Part shown: piece by piece, positions 7,786 through 18,259 of the stretch
How the letters are laid out: the number at the start of each line of letters is the position of its first letter
Position numbering within the stretch: the first letter of the stretch is position 1
Assembly: GCA_020441905.1 (NCBI GenBank)
Contig: JAGRLG010000008.1
Span: 1-33,317 of the forward strand
Direction: 5' to 3'
DNA: 33,317 nucleotides
DNA from: Rhodobiaceae bacterium
GTDB lineage: Bacteria > Pseudomonadota > Alphaproteobacteria > Rhizobiales > NORP267
The notes under the pieces: generated by a model
What the model was told of the DNA's origin: nothing
The model's input: the letters and a program-made list of their open reading frames with translations, nothing else
Databases searched by the model: none
Made by a program: the position numbers and the translations under genes

Positions 7786-8490
7786 TCAGTAGCCGGTGCT
7801 GAAACGCCGGTTGACGCCGATGCGCAGGATATGGTCGCGGATATTGGTGCGCACTGGGGTCGCCGTGCCGGCCAGGAAGGTTTCGCGCCCCAGGTCGACA
7901 TAGAGATATTCGAGCTTGGCCGACCAATCGGGGTCGAGCGCCCGCTCGGCGCCGGCGCCGAGAGTCCAGCCGGCACGGGTAGCGTCGTCCTTGAGCACAG
8001 CGCCCGTGGTCAGATTGGTGAACTTGTATTCGGCGTGGCCGAAAGCGAGGCCGCCGGTGATATAGGCCAGCCAATCGTCATTGGCGAGCCCCGCCCTGGC
8101 GCGCAAGGTGCCGAACCAGGGAAATCGCCATTCGTTCCTGACGGTGTTGCCGACCGGAACGGCGCCGACCTGGCCCAAAGCGGTCCAGCCGATTGTGTCC
8201 TTCTCGCCGGTGATCTGGATATCGCCCTCGATGCCCCAGAACCAGCTGTCCTTCTGCCAGTTGTAGCCGGCCTGGAGGCCGCCCAGGATGCCATTGACAT
8301 TGGGCGAGGCCGTGCCGGCGGGGCCGACCAGAACGCCGGTGCTGCGCCATGGCCCCCAGCTATAGCCGATATTTGCCCCGACATAGGGGCCGCTCCAGTT
8401 GGTGGGTTGTGCAAGAATATCCGTAGCTTGAGCCGATCCCGCAAACAGCGAGACGGCAAGGGCAATGCCCGCAAAATAATTATGTTTCAT
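7786..8490 (-). CDS. Omp25/RopB-like outer-membrane beta-barrel protein
   Basis: 234 residues. Start at the ATG ending at 8490, with GGGGA eight bases upstream. Signal peptide at residues 1-22 (cleavage after AQA). The mature protein begins WSGPYVGANIGYSWG, the hallmark opening of the Rhizobiales/Brucella Omp25-type barrels. It continues through YNWQ...WFWGIEGDIQ, RARAGLANDDWLAYITGG and WTLGAGAERALDPDWSAKLEYLYVDLG-type strands. The C-terminus (RIGVNRRF followed by a short tail ending in Tyr) fits a barrel closing strand. Such proteins are abundant in the outer membrane and stabilise the envelope. Function beyond this is not predictable. Confidence 0.9.
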   Translation of the reverse strand: MKHNYFAGIALAVSLFAGSAQATDILAQPTNWSGPYVGANIGYSWGPWRSTGVLVGPAGTASPNVNGILGGLQAGYNWQKDSWFWGIEGDIQITGEKDTIGWTALGQVGAVPVGNTVRNEWRFPWFGTLRARAGLANDDWLAYITGGLAFGHAEYKFTNLTTGAVLKDDATRAGWTLGAGAERALDPDWSAKLEYLYVDLGRETFLAGTATPVRTNIRDHILRIGVNRRFSTGY

Positions 8491-8883
8491 GACAAAATCC
8501 CCGCCAAGACCGGATCTTCGAGTCTTCTAGTAGTGTGTTCTTGTGGCACAGATTAGCATGGTTTTTACTTTCCGCTGTGGCGGATTCACAACATATGCAG
8601 AAGATTTCGATTCCACTTCCCTTTACGGAAGGGCGCGTGGTGCTGCCTCCCTTTTGGGGAAGGGCGCGCGGCGCTGCGGCGGCTATGCACAGCCCGTCTG
8701 CTATTTGCCCGCAGCGGGCTTTAGCCGCCGGGAAAGGCGGCGTAGACTTGGCGCCAGAACGCGACCGGCCGCGACAAGGCCGGCGCGGACAGGGCCGGCG
8801 CGGACAGGGCCGGCGCGGACAGGGCTGGCGCGGACAGGGCTGGCGCGATTATCCGGCGAGGATCGGGCTGTCGGGGGGGGGAC
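8491..8883. other. 393-bp divergent intergenic region
   Basis: No convincing gene. It holds an imperfect direct repeat of about 20 bases (8627-8646 and 8658-8677, GGAAGGGCGCG-type). There is also a small hairpin GCCCG-CAG-CGGGC followed by TTT at 8707-8722, the 15-bp tandem repeat at 8776-8850 and a run of nine G at 8873-8881. It must carry the promoter of the outer-membrane gene on the minus strand and of the PH-domain gene on the plus strand; neither is clear. Confidence 0.6.
8776..8850. repeat. 15-bp tandem repeat, five copies
   Basis: Five 15-bp units of the form AGGGCYGGCGCGGAC. The first copy starts AAGG, the fourth and fifth have T in place of C at position six, and the last ends GATT. 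The array ends 33 bases before the GTG start of the PH-domain gene, so it lies in its leader or promoter. Confidence 0.95.
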
Positions 8884-9378
8884 GTGAGCAGCGAAGACAG
8901 TGAAGCGGATATCGGCGAATTGGCGGCCACCATCAATCCGCTGGCGGAGACGCGGGCGCATTGGAGCCTGTTTCTGCCGGCGATCCTGGTCGCCGCGCTT
9001 TACGGTTGTGCCTGGCTGATTCTCGATTGGAACGATCTTGCCGGCGGTGCCCTGGCGCGCCTTGTCTTTCTCGTTCTGGTGGCAGCGCCGCCCCTGCTCT
9101 GGGGCCACGCCTTTCTGCGCTTTTACTCAATCGGCGTCGCGCTCACCGAAACCCATGTCCTGGTGGCGCGCGGCTGGCCGCATCACGAGGCCAGGCAAAT
9201 CGACCTCGGCGAGATCGAATCGGCGACGGTACGAGTATCGCCGCTGGCCCGAATGCTGGGGTCGGGCAGTCTCCATCTGAGGATGTGGGACGGCACCGAA
9301 ATCGACGCCTATGACCTGAAACGGCCGGACCGGCTGGCAGCTCTGATCCGCGAGCGCATTCGCACCCCCGCGGCGTGA
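8884..9378 (+). CDS. Membrane protein with bacterial PH domain
   Basis: 164 residues with a GTG start; no other start codon precedes the first membrane segment. The ribosome-binding region is an unbroken run of nine G at 8873-8881, two bases before the GTG. Two hydrophobic segments (about residues 29-47 and 55-72) form a hairpin in the membrane. They are followed by a cytosolic PH-like domain (bPH/DUF304 type, about 80-160): YSIGVALTETHVLVARG, then RQIDLGEIESATV and LHLRMWDGTEIDAYDLKRP. The two-helix plus PH layout is common in bacterial membrane proteins of unknown function. It ends convergently with the gene at 9428-9766. Confidence 0.75.
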   Translation: MSSEDSEADIGELAATINPLAETRAHWSLFLPAILVAALYGCAWLILDWNDLAGGALARLVFLVLVAAPPLLWGHAFLRFYSIGVALTETHVLVARGWPHHEARQIDLGEIESATVRVSPLARMLGSGSLHLRMWDGTEIDAYDLKRPDRLAALIRERIRTPAA

Positions 9379-9382
9379 AAGC

Positions 9383-9412
9383 GCCGCCGGAACCTTCGCC
9401 GCCGGAACCTTC
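9383..9412. repeat. 15-bp perfect tandem duplication
   Basis: GCCGCCGGAACCTTC occurs twice without a gap (9383-9397, 9398-9412) in the 49-base space between two convergent genes. Confidence 0.9.
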
Positions 9413-9427
9413 AATGGGACGGCGCGG

Positions 9428-11298
<1,871 letters not shown>

Positions 11299-11320
11299 AA
11301 ACGGGCGCCGCCGCACGGCA

Positions 11321-11377
11321 GCGCTCTTACTTGCTGTTTGGCAGGCAGGAACAGGCGGCCAAACAGCAAGTTAGCGC
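11321..11377. terminator. Large inverted repeat after aatA, possible terminator
   Basis: ACTTGCTGTTTGG (11329-11341) pairs perfectly with CCAAACAGCAAGT (11359-11371) across a 17-base loop. GCGCT/AGCGC extends the stem outside a small internal loop. No T tract follows, so it may be a rho-assisted terminator, an mRNA-stabilising end or an intergenic repeat element. No second copy was noticed in the window. Confidence 0.6.
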
Positions 11378-11519
11378 GGTTCTTCATGGGCTGCGCGCGG
11401 CCGCGCGGCCGCATGGCCCGCCAGCAATTTCGCCACATTCTTCCTTAGGCTTGCTTTCGCAGCCGCATTTGACGGCGCCGCGGGCGCCGGCCTGGCGGCG
11501 TCTCGGGAGGAGAACCGGA

Positions 11520-11993
11520 ATGAACAAACGGGCTGGAATCCTGATTGCGGGAGGCATCCTTGCCGGCGCCGCGATATCGGCGCCGCTGGCCGCCGGGCGC
11601 ATCGAGGCCGGCATGCTGGACTGCGATGTCTCGGAAGGCGCCGGGATGATCATCACTTCGAAGAAATCGCTGGTCTGCACCTTCCACCCCTCGACGGGCG
11701 GCAAGGAAACCTATGGCGGCACCATCGCCAAGTTCGGCATCGATATCGGCAGCACCACGCGCGGGCGCATGGTGTGGGCGGTGCTGGCGCCGACGCGCGA
11801 AATTCCCCCCGGCGCCCTGGCGGGCGACTATGCCGGGATTTCTGCCGAAGCGACGGCGGGAATAGGCATCGGGGCCAATGCGCTGCTCGGCGGGCTGGAA
11901 AAATCGATTGCCTTGCAGCCGCTCAGCCTGCAATCCCAGGAAGGCCTAAATATCGCCGCCGGCGTCAGCTCGCTCAAGCTGCGCCTGAGATAG
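11520..11993 (+). CDS. DUF992 secreted protein
   Basis: 157 residues; start at ATG 11520 after GGGAGGAG. A signal peptide (MNKRAG plus a hydrophobic stretch, cleavage near residue 25) precedes a domain matching DUF992. Features are GMLDCDVSEGAG, SLVCTFHP (two cysteines probably forming a disulfide), YGGTIAKFGIDIG, MVWAVLAP, GDYAGISAEATAGIGIGAN and LQPLSLQ. DUF992 proteins are small exported proteins common in Rhizobiales and have no known function. The aatA and EF-G-like genes lie on the same strand but gaps of more than 140 bases suggest separate transcription. Confidence 0.9.
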   Translation: MNKRAGILIAGGILAGAAISAPLAAGRIEAGMLDCDVSEGAGMIITSKKSLVCTFHPSTGGKETYGGTIAKFGIDIGSTTRGRMVWAVLAPTREIPPGALAGDYAGISAEATAGIGIGANALLGGLEKSIALQPLSLQSQEGLNIAAGVSSLKLRLR

Positions 11994-12142
11994 CGCCGCC
12001 AACGCCACCCTGGCGCCCCTGATCTTTGCCCCTTGCATAAGGCGGCGAGGATTGGGACGATACCGCTTCGGGCGGGTACACTCCTGCCAGATCGGGAGGG
12101 TGCCCCGCGTCAGCCGGTATTGGTCAAAGCGGAGGCAAGAAT

Positions 12143-14191
12143 ATGGGTGGTGGTAACGGTGCCCCAGCAGGGGGTCCGCGGTGCATAGCGCTTGTCGGAC
12201 CCTATCTCAGCGGCAAGACGACACTTCTTGAGGCCATTCTGGCGCGCAATGGCGTGCTCACCCGGCAGGGCAAGGTGGGCGACGGCAATACGCTGGGCGA
12301 TGCCTCGCCGGAAGCGCGCGCCCATGGCATGAGTGTCGAGATCAATGTCGCCAGCACGGAATTTCTCGGCGACCGTTACACCTTCATCGATTGCCCCGGT
12401 TCCATCGAGTTTCAGGGCGAGACGGCGGCGGTATTGCCCGGCGTCGATGCCGCGGTGGTCGTTTTCGAGCCGGACGAGAAAAAAATCCCGGCGCTGCAAC
12501 TGATCCTGCGCCAGCTCGAAGAGCTGGGCATTCCGCGGCTGCTATTTCTCAACAAGGTCGACAAGGCGGAAGGCCGGGTCGCCGATGTGATCGCCATGCT
12601 GCAACCGGCGAGCCAGACGCCGCTTGTGCTGCGCCAGGTGCCGATCCGCGAAAACGATATCGTCACCGGGTTTGTCGACCTGGCGCTGGAGCGCGCCTTT
12701 GTCTATCGCGAACACGCCGAAAGCGAGGTCGTTCAGGTGCCCGAGGCGCTGGAGGCGCGGCGCAAGGAAGCGCGTTATTCCATGCTTGAGCAGCTGGCCG
12801 ATTTCGACGACGCGCTGATGGAGCAGCTGCTGGAGGATGTCGAGCCGCCGCGCGATCGGGTCTTCGACGATTTGCGCACCGAGCTGAAAGAGGGACTGAT
12901 CGTGCCGGTTCTGATGGGATCGGCAGAAAACGCCAATGGCGTGTTGCGGCTTCTGAAGGCCCTGCGCCATGAAGTGACCGGAATCGAGCAGACCGCGGCG
13001 CGGCTTGGCACGCCGGCGAAAGGGGCCTGCGCCCAGGTGCTCAAGACCTTTCATACCGCCCATGGCGGCAAGCTGTCTCTGGCCCGCATCCTCGCCGGCG
13101 AGGTCAATGACGGCGACGTGCTGTACGGCCCCGATGGCGCGGAGGCGCGCATTGCCGGCCTGTTCGATCTCATGGGCCAGGAGCCGAACAAGCGCGGCAA
13201 GGCGGTCGCGGGGGAAACGGTGGCGCTGGGCCGCATGGAGCCTTTTGCCACCGGCGCGACCTTGTCGAGCGAAAAAGGGGCCGCGAAACAATTGATCAGT
13301 CTGGATGCGGTGCCGGCCGTCTATTCGCTGGCGGTGGCCGCCAGCGAGCGCAAGGACGAAGTCAAACTGGCCGCCGCCCTGCACAAGATCATCGAGGAGG
13401 ATCCATCGCTGCGGCTGGAACATGACGCCGAGATCCACCAGATGGTGCTGCATGGCCAGGGCGAGATGCATCTGCGGGTGGCGCTGGAGCGGCTGACCGG
13501 CAAATATGGCGTTGCCGTCGATACCAGCAAGCCCCATGTCGGCTATCTGGAAACCATCCGGAAAGGCGTGACCCAGCGCGGGCGCCACAAGAAGCAGTCG
13601 GGCGGCCACGGCCAGTTCGGCGATGTGGTGGTGGACATCAAGCCGCTGCCGCGCGGCAGCGGCATTGTCTTTGGCGATACCATTTCCGGCGGTGTGGTTC
13701 CCAAGCAATATATCCCTTCGGTGGAGGCCGGGGTGCGCGACTATCTCCAGCGCGGGCCGCTTGGATTCCGGGTGGTCGATGTTTCCGTCACCCTGACCGA
13801 CGGCTCATACCACTCGGTCGATTCCTCGGACATGGCGTTTCGCGCCGCCGGGCGGCTGGCGATGTCGGAGGGCATGGCGCAGTGCTCGCCGGTGCTGCTG
13901 GAGCCGATCATGGCGGTCGATGTTCATGTGCCCTCAGAAGCGACGGCGCGCATCAACGGCATCATTTCCCAGCGCCGGGGTCAGATTCTGGGTTTCGATG
14001 CCCGCGATGGCTGGGCCGGATGGGATACCGTTCAGGCGCATATGCCGGCCGCCGAGCTGCACGACCTGATCATTGAGCTGAGGTCGGCGACAGCTGGCGT
14101 CGGCACCTATACGTTCACCTTCGATCATCTGGCCGAACTGACCGGAAAGCTGGCCGAACAGGTGCTGGCGGGCACGCAGAAAGCGGCCTGA
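12143..14191 (+). CDS. EF-G-like translational GTPase (FusA2-type paralogue)
   Basis: 682 residues; ATG 12143 after GGAGG. Full EF-G architecture. The GTPase domain has a P-loop GPYLSGKT (19-26), DCPG (83-86) and NKVD (137-140). Beta-barrel domain II follows, then domains III-V with SGGHGQFGDVVV (the domain IV signature, about 490) and a C-terminal EF-G fold containing ARINGIISQRRGQILG. Two departures from canonical EF-G stand out: DxPGH reads DCPGS, so the catalytic His after DxPG is Ser87, and the RGITI switch I motif is replaced by a divergent segment (ARAHGMSVEIN). This is therefore a paralogue, not the housekeeping fusA, which normally sits with rpsL/rpsG/tuf. Its ribosomal role is unknown. 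Confidence 0.9.
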   Translation: MGGGNGAPAGGPRCIALVGPYLSGKTTLLEAILARNGVLTRQGKVGDGNTLGDASPEARAHGMSVEINVASTEFLGDRYTFIDCPGSIEFQGETAAVLPGVDAAVVVFEPDEKKIPALQLILRQLEELGIPRLLFLNKVDKAEGRVADVIAMLQPASQTPLVLRQVPIRENDIVTGFVDLALERAFVYREHAESEVVQVPEALEARRKEARYSMLEQLADFDDALMEQLLEDVEPPRDRVFDDLRTELKEGLIVPVLMGSAENANGVLRLLKALRHEVTGIEQTAARLGTPAKGACAQVLKTFHTAHGGKLSLARILAGEVNDGDVLYGPDGAEARIAGLFDLMGQEPNKRGKAVAGETVALGRMEPFATGATLSSEKGAAKQLISLDAVPAVYSLAVAASERKDEVKLAAALHKIIEEDPSLRLEHDAEIHQMVLHGQGEMHLRVALERLTGKYGVAVDTSKPHVGYLETIRKGVTQRGRHKKQSGGHGQFGDVVVDIKPLPRGSGIVFGDTISGGVVPKQYIPSVEAGVRDYLQRGPLGFRVVDVSVTLTDGSYHSVDSSDMAFRAAGRLAMSEGMAQCSPVLLEPIMAVDVHVPSEATARINGIISQRRGQILGFDARDGWAGWDTVQAHMPAAELHDLIIELRSATAGVGTYTFTFDHLAELTGKLAEQVLAGTQKAA

Positions 14192-14221
14192 ACGCGGCTT
14201 CGACGGGGCGAGGGGGGCGGT

Positions 14222-14590
14222 TTGTCCAGATCCATTGCCGCTCTTGGCGGCGCGGCGATCATGCTTGGGGCGGTTTCGCCTGCGCTCGGCTGGGGCGCCA
14301 TCGCGGTGTCCAACCTACAGGCCTCGCGCTTCGGCTACGGCTTCGATCATCCGACCAAGGAAAGCGCGGAGCAGCGCGCCCTGGCCGAATGCGGGCGCGG
14401 ATGCAAGGTGGTGGTGACCTTCCCCAGCGGCTGCGGCGCCTATGCCTACGGCAATTACAAGGGCGAGCGCGACTATGGAATCGGCCGTGGTCCGACCCGC
14501 GCCAAGGCAGAGGACGATGCGCTGGACGACTGCGAATTCGCGCTTTGGGCCGAATGCAAGATCAAGGTCTGGGCGTGCAACGGGAATTGA
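14222..14590 (+). CDS. DUF4189 secreted protein
   Basis: 122 residues from a TTG at 14222 with GAGGGGGG upstream; an ATG start would cut into the signal peptide (MSRSIAALGG... cleavage near GWG). The mature domain fits DUF4189: WGAIAVS, GYGFDHPTKESAEQRALAECG, then spaced cysteines (CGRGC, SGCGAYAY, DDCEFALWAECK, WACNGN). These probably form disulfides in the periplasm. The function of the family is unknown. It starts 30 bases after the EF-G-like gene and may be cotranscribed. The candidate small RNA gene faces it on the other strand. Confidence 0.82.
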   Translation: MSRSIAALGGAAIMLGAVSPALGWGAIAVSNLQASRFGYGFDHPTKESAEQRALAECGRGCKVVVTFPSGCGAYAYGNYKGERDYGIGRGPTRAKAEDDALDDCEFALWAECKIKVWACNGN

Positions 14591-14599
14591 CGGCTTTAA

Positions 14600-14623
14600 C
14601 CGGCGTTCCGGCGTTCCGGCGTT
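14600..14623. repeat. 8-bp tandem repeat, three copies
   Basis: CCGGCGTT three times without interruption, just after the DUF4189 stop codon. Confidence 0.9.
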
Positions 14624-14667
14624 GCTGCCGCCTGGCGGCCGGCCGGGCGCACCACCGGCCTCAAGAC

Positions 14668-14701
14668 AAAAGAAAAGGCCGGGCTCTTGAAGGGCCCGGC
14701 C
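14668..14701 (-). terminator. Rho-independent terminator of the candidate small RNA
   Basis: GGCCGGGC at 14677-14684 pairs with GCCCGGCC at 14694-14701 around a nine-base loop. On the minus strand the stem is followed by TTTTCTTTT (14676-14668). On the plus strand the T tract is absent, so the orientation is clear. Confidence 0.82.
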
Positions 14702-14824
14702 AGTTCGCTATGCGTCCTAATTGGGCGCAGGCTGGTCATTTGTATGAGGGGGGCAAATGACCTGCCGAGATGAAGGCTTGCGATAAGGGAGGGGAATCGC
14801 AAGCCGACATTGCTGTTTCCAGCT
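14668..14824 (-). ncRNA. Candidate small RNA with C-rich hairpin loops (alpha-r14-like)
   Basis: Read on the minus strand from about 14824 to 14668. A short GCTG-GAAA-CAGC hairpin comes first. Next is a perfect 10-bp stem GGCTTGCGAT/ATCGCAAGCC (14805-14775) with the loop TCCCCTCCCTT. Then comes a perfect 9-bp stem GGTCATTTG/CAAATGACC (14762-14734) with the loop CCCCCCTCATA. Last is an 8-bp GC stem (14701-14677) followed by TTTTCTTTT, an intrinsic terminator on this strand only. Promoter boxes lie just upstream. C-rich, anti-Shine-Dalgarno-like loops on stacked hairpins ending in a terminator are the hallmark of the rhizobial alpha-r14/NfeR1 trans-acting RNAs, so translational repression of mRNAs is a reasonable inference. 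Family membership is not proven. Confidence 0.65.
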
Positions 14825-14830
14825 GAGTTG

Positions 14831-14859
14831 AATATGCAAACGGCAAGCCGGTTCAGCAA
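14831..14859 (-). promoter_or_regulatory. Candidate promoter of the small RNA
   Basis: On the minus strand TTGCTG (14859-14854) and CATATT (14836-14831) are separated by 17 bases, which would start transcription near 14824. A 10-bp hairpin with a three-base loop (14878-14900, TATGCGC/GCGCATA core) lies just upstream and could be an operator or the end of the lysR transcript. Confidence 0.55.
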
Positions 14860-14974
14860 CGGGGGCTGGCGCATGTCAGTTATGCGCCCAGCGCATAGCT
14901 TGAAGGGGCCAATTCCCCGGATTTGTGCAGTGCAGCAATAACTTAGGCGCAAAACCGGAAAAATGCCTTTCGCC

Positions 14975-15865
14975 CTAGAAGCTCCACGACCGGGCCTGGG
15001 AAACGAGAAAATCGCGAAACACGATCAAACGCTTGGAGTCGCGCAATTCCTCGGCATAGGCGAAATAGGCCTCGATCTCGGGCATCCTGGTTTCGGTCAT
15101 CACCTGGATCAGGTGGGTGTCCCGGGGAATCACGTAGTCAGGCAGGATCGCGATCCCCATGCCCTGTTCGACGGCGCGGCGCAGGCCATGGGCGTTGTTG
15201 AGCCATAGCACCGGGGTGCGCGGGTCGCCCTCGGGGCGGCCGGCGCTGGCCAGCCAGTTGATCTCGGACAGATGGTTGGGCACCGGGGTGCCATAGGCCA
15301 GGACCTTGTGGTTGTCGAGATCCGCCAGATCCCGGGGCTGGCCGTGGCGCTTGATATATTCAGGCGAGGAATAGACGTGGAAATGCACCGTGAACAGCTT
15401 GCGCTGGATCAGGTCGGGCTGGGTCGGCTGGCGCAGCCAGATCGCGGCGTCGGCCTGGCGCATCGCCAGGTCGAGCTGCTCCTCATGGAGCATGAGGCGG
15501 ATCTGGATATCGGGGTAAAGGTCGAGGAAGTCCTTCAGGCGCGGGGTGAGCCAGATCGAGCCGAGGCCGATGGTGGTGGTCACGCGCAGTTCGCCAAACG
15601 GCTTTTCGCGCGAATCGAGCAGCATGGTCTGCACGCTTTCCATGCGCGAGAGCACGTCATGGGCGGTGCGGTAGAGCAGTTCGCCCTGCTCGGTGAGAAT
15701 GAGGCCGCGGGCATGGCGGTGGAACAGGGGCACGTTCAGTTCCTGTTCCAGGCTGGAGATCTGGCGGCTGACAGCCGACTGGCTCATGGCCAGGTCCTCG
15801 CCGGCGCGGGTAAAGCTGCCGGCGTCGGCGGCGGCGTGAAAGATCTTGACCTTGTTCCAGTCCAT
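14975..15865 (-). CDS. LysR-family transcriptional regulator
   Basis: 296 residues from the ATG ending at 15865. An ATG ending at 15895, one base past the trxB stop, would give 306 residues, but MDWNKVKIFHAAADAGSF is the usual LysR opening. The N-terminal winged helix-turn-helix (about 3-62) contains GSFTRAGEDLAMSQSAVSRQISSLEQEL. The effector-binding domain follows from about 90. Its segments include TPRLKDFLDLYPDIQIRLML and LRRAVEQGMGIAILPDYVI. The effector is unknown. Its start lies about 30 bases after trxB, so the two are probably cotranscribed. LysR regulators next to trxB are often seen in Rhizobiales, but control of trxB is an inference. Confidence 0.92.
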   Translation of the reverse strand: MDWNKVKIFHAAADAGSFTRAGEDLAMSQSAVSRQISSLEQELNVPLFHRHARGLILTEQGELLYRTAHDVLSRMESVQTMLLDSREKPFGELRVTTTIGLGSIWLTPRLKDFLDLYPDIQIRLMLHEEQLDLAMRQADAAIWLRQPTQPDLIQRKLFTVHFHVYSSPEYIKRHGQPRDLADLDNHKVLAYGTPVPNHLSEINWLASAGRPEGDPRTPVLWLNNAHGLRRAVEQGMGIAILPDYVIPRDTHLIQVMTETRMPEIEAYFAYAEELRDSKRLIVFRDFLVSQARSWSF

Positions 15866-15896
15866 CTTTTCGCCCTGCTGTCGCAGTCCCGCCATG

Positions 15897-17168
<1,272 letters not shown>

Positions 17169-18170
17169 TCAGGCGAGGCGGCGACGTGCGGCGAAACGGC
17201 GGGCGATCTCGTCCGCGATCTGGGGCGTGGCGTCAACCGGCGCGCATTCGAAAGGCTGCAGATCACCGGCCAGGATGCGGACCAGCCCTTGTGCCTTGAG
17301 GGCGGACAGGAAGCGGGTGAACTTGGGCGAACCGCCCGCCGGTTCGAAGACATAGACCGGCACGCCGGCGCACAGCGCCTCGGAGACCATATTGGCCGAA
17401 TCGGCGGTGACGATGAGAAAATCGGCATTGGCGAGCAGGGCGACATAGGGGTTTTCGCCCCCGCCGTCCCAGATGAAACAATTCGCCCCGGCCAGCGCTT
17501 GGCGCACCAGTTGCAAGGTGGCCTCCGGCGTGCGCCGCGAAGGGGTGACAAGGAAGGAGGCGGAGGGGTGGGACGCGCGAATCTGCGCCAGCGCCTCGCC
17601 AAGCCGCCGGTTGGCGTCTTCGTCGAACCGGTAGTGCGCCGAGTCTCCGCCAAGCAGGATGGCGACGCGCGGGCGGGACGCCCGGCCGATGAAATCCGGC
17701 GGCGCCTTGCGCGCGGCCGCCAGCCGGAGCGGCGAAATGCCATGCGGCGAGGTCAATGTGACCATCACGTTGTCGCCGCGCAACCGGTCGTGCCCGGGGA
17801 CCCAGATGAAATCAGCGGCCTTGGCGCCGATGCGAGGATCCTTCAGGAAAACGGTGAAGGTGCGTCCCTGGGAAGCTTTCTTCAGGGCGCGCAGATAGGC
17901 TGCGCTGCGCCGCCCCGAAGCGATGGCGAGATCGGGAAAGGGCGGGCCGACCGGGCTGCCCGGACATTTTGGCCCGTCGCGCGGGTCTATCGGGCCGAAG
18001 GGCATGAAGAAGGCGAACAGCCGGCGCGGGACGATCGTGCGGATATCCGCCTCCAGGCCAAGCGCCTGAGCGAGCCCGAGGCATTGCACCAGGTCGCCGG
18101 CCTTGCCGTCGGTCAGAATGCGGCAGGTCCTGATCCGGTTGTCGCCGGCCGGCGGGGGAGACTTCGCCAT
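17169..18170 (-). CDS. ELM1-family protein (mitochondrial-fission-ELM1-like, glycosyltransferase-like)
   Basis: 333 residues from the ATG ending at 18170; a GTG ending at 18191 would add seven residues. Matches the ELM1/DUF1022 family: ILTDGKAGDLVQCLGLAQALG at the N-terminus, PDLAIASGRRSAAYLRALKK, FLKDPRIGAKAADFIWVPGHD, then a C-terminal half with VAILLGGDSAHYRF and FLIVTADSANMVSEALCAG. The latter resembles the nucleotide-sugar-binding half of GT-B glycosyltransferases. The plant homologue affects mitochondrial fission; bacterial members have no settled role and may act in the envelope. It follows greA by 89 bases in the same direction. Confidence 0.88.
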   Translation of the reverse strand: MAKSPPPAGDNRIRTCRILTDGKAGDLVQCLGLAQALGLEADIRTIVPRRLFAFFMPFGPIDPRDGPKCPGSPVGPPFPDLAIASGRRSAAYLRALKKASQGRTFTVFLKDPRIGAKAADFIWVPGHDRLRGDNVMVTLTSPHGISPLRLAAARKAPPDFIGRASRPRVAILLGGDSAHYRFDEDANRRLGEALAQIRASHPSASFLVTPSRRTPEATLQLVRQALAGANCFIWDGGGENPYVALLANADFLIVTADSANMVSEALCAGVPVYVFEPAGGSPKFTRFLSALKAQGLVRILAGDLQPFECAPVDATPQIADEIARRFAARRRLA

Positions 18171-18259
18171 GTCGTCGCGCGGTTCCCTCACTTGCTGCCC
18201 GAGTTCCGCCCGAATTCCGCAAGCCGCCGGTGCTGCCGCCGGAACCGGCCGGTGCGCCG

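Noticed and set aside
14596..14952. A 118-codon open frame over the small-RNA locus (minus strand)
   Set aside because: No ribosome-binding site, composition unlike a protein, and it runs through the promoter, hairpins and terminator of the RNA.
17341..17360. GGTTCGAAGA, resembling a tRNA T-loop
   Set aside because: It lies inside the ELM1 gene and no cloverleaf can be formed around it.
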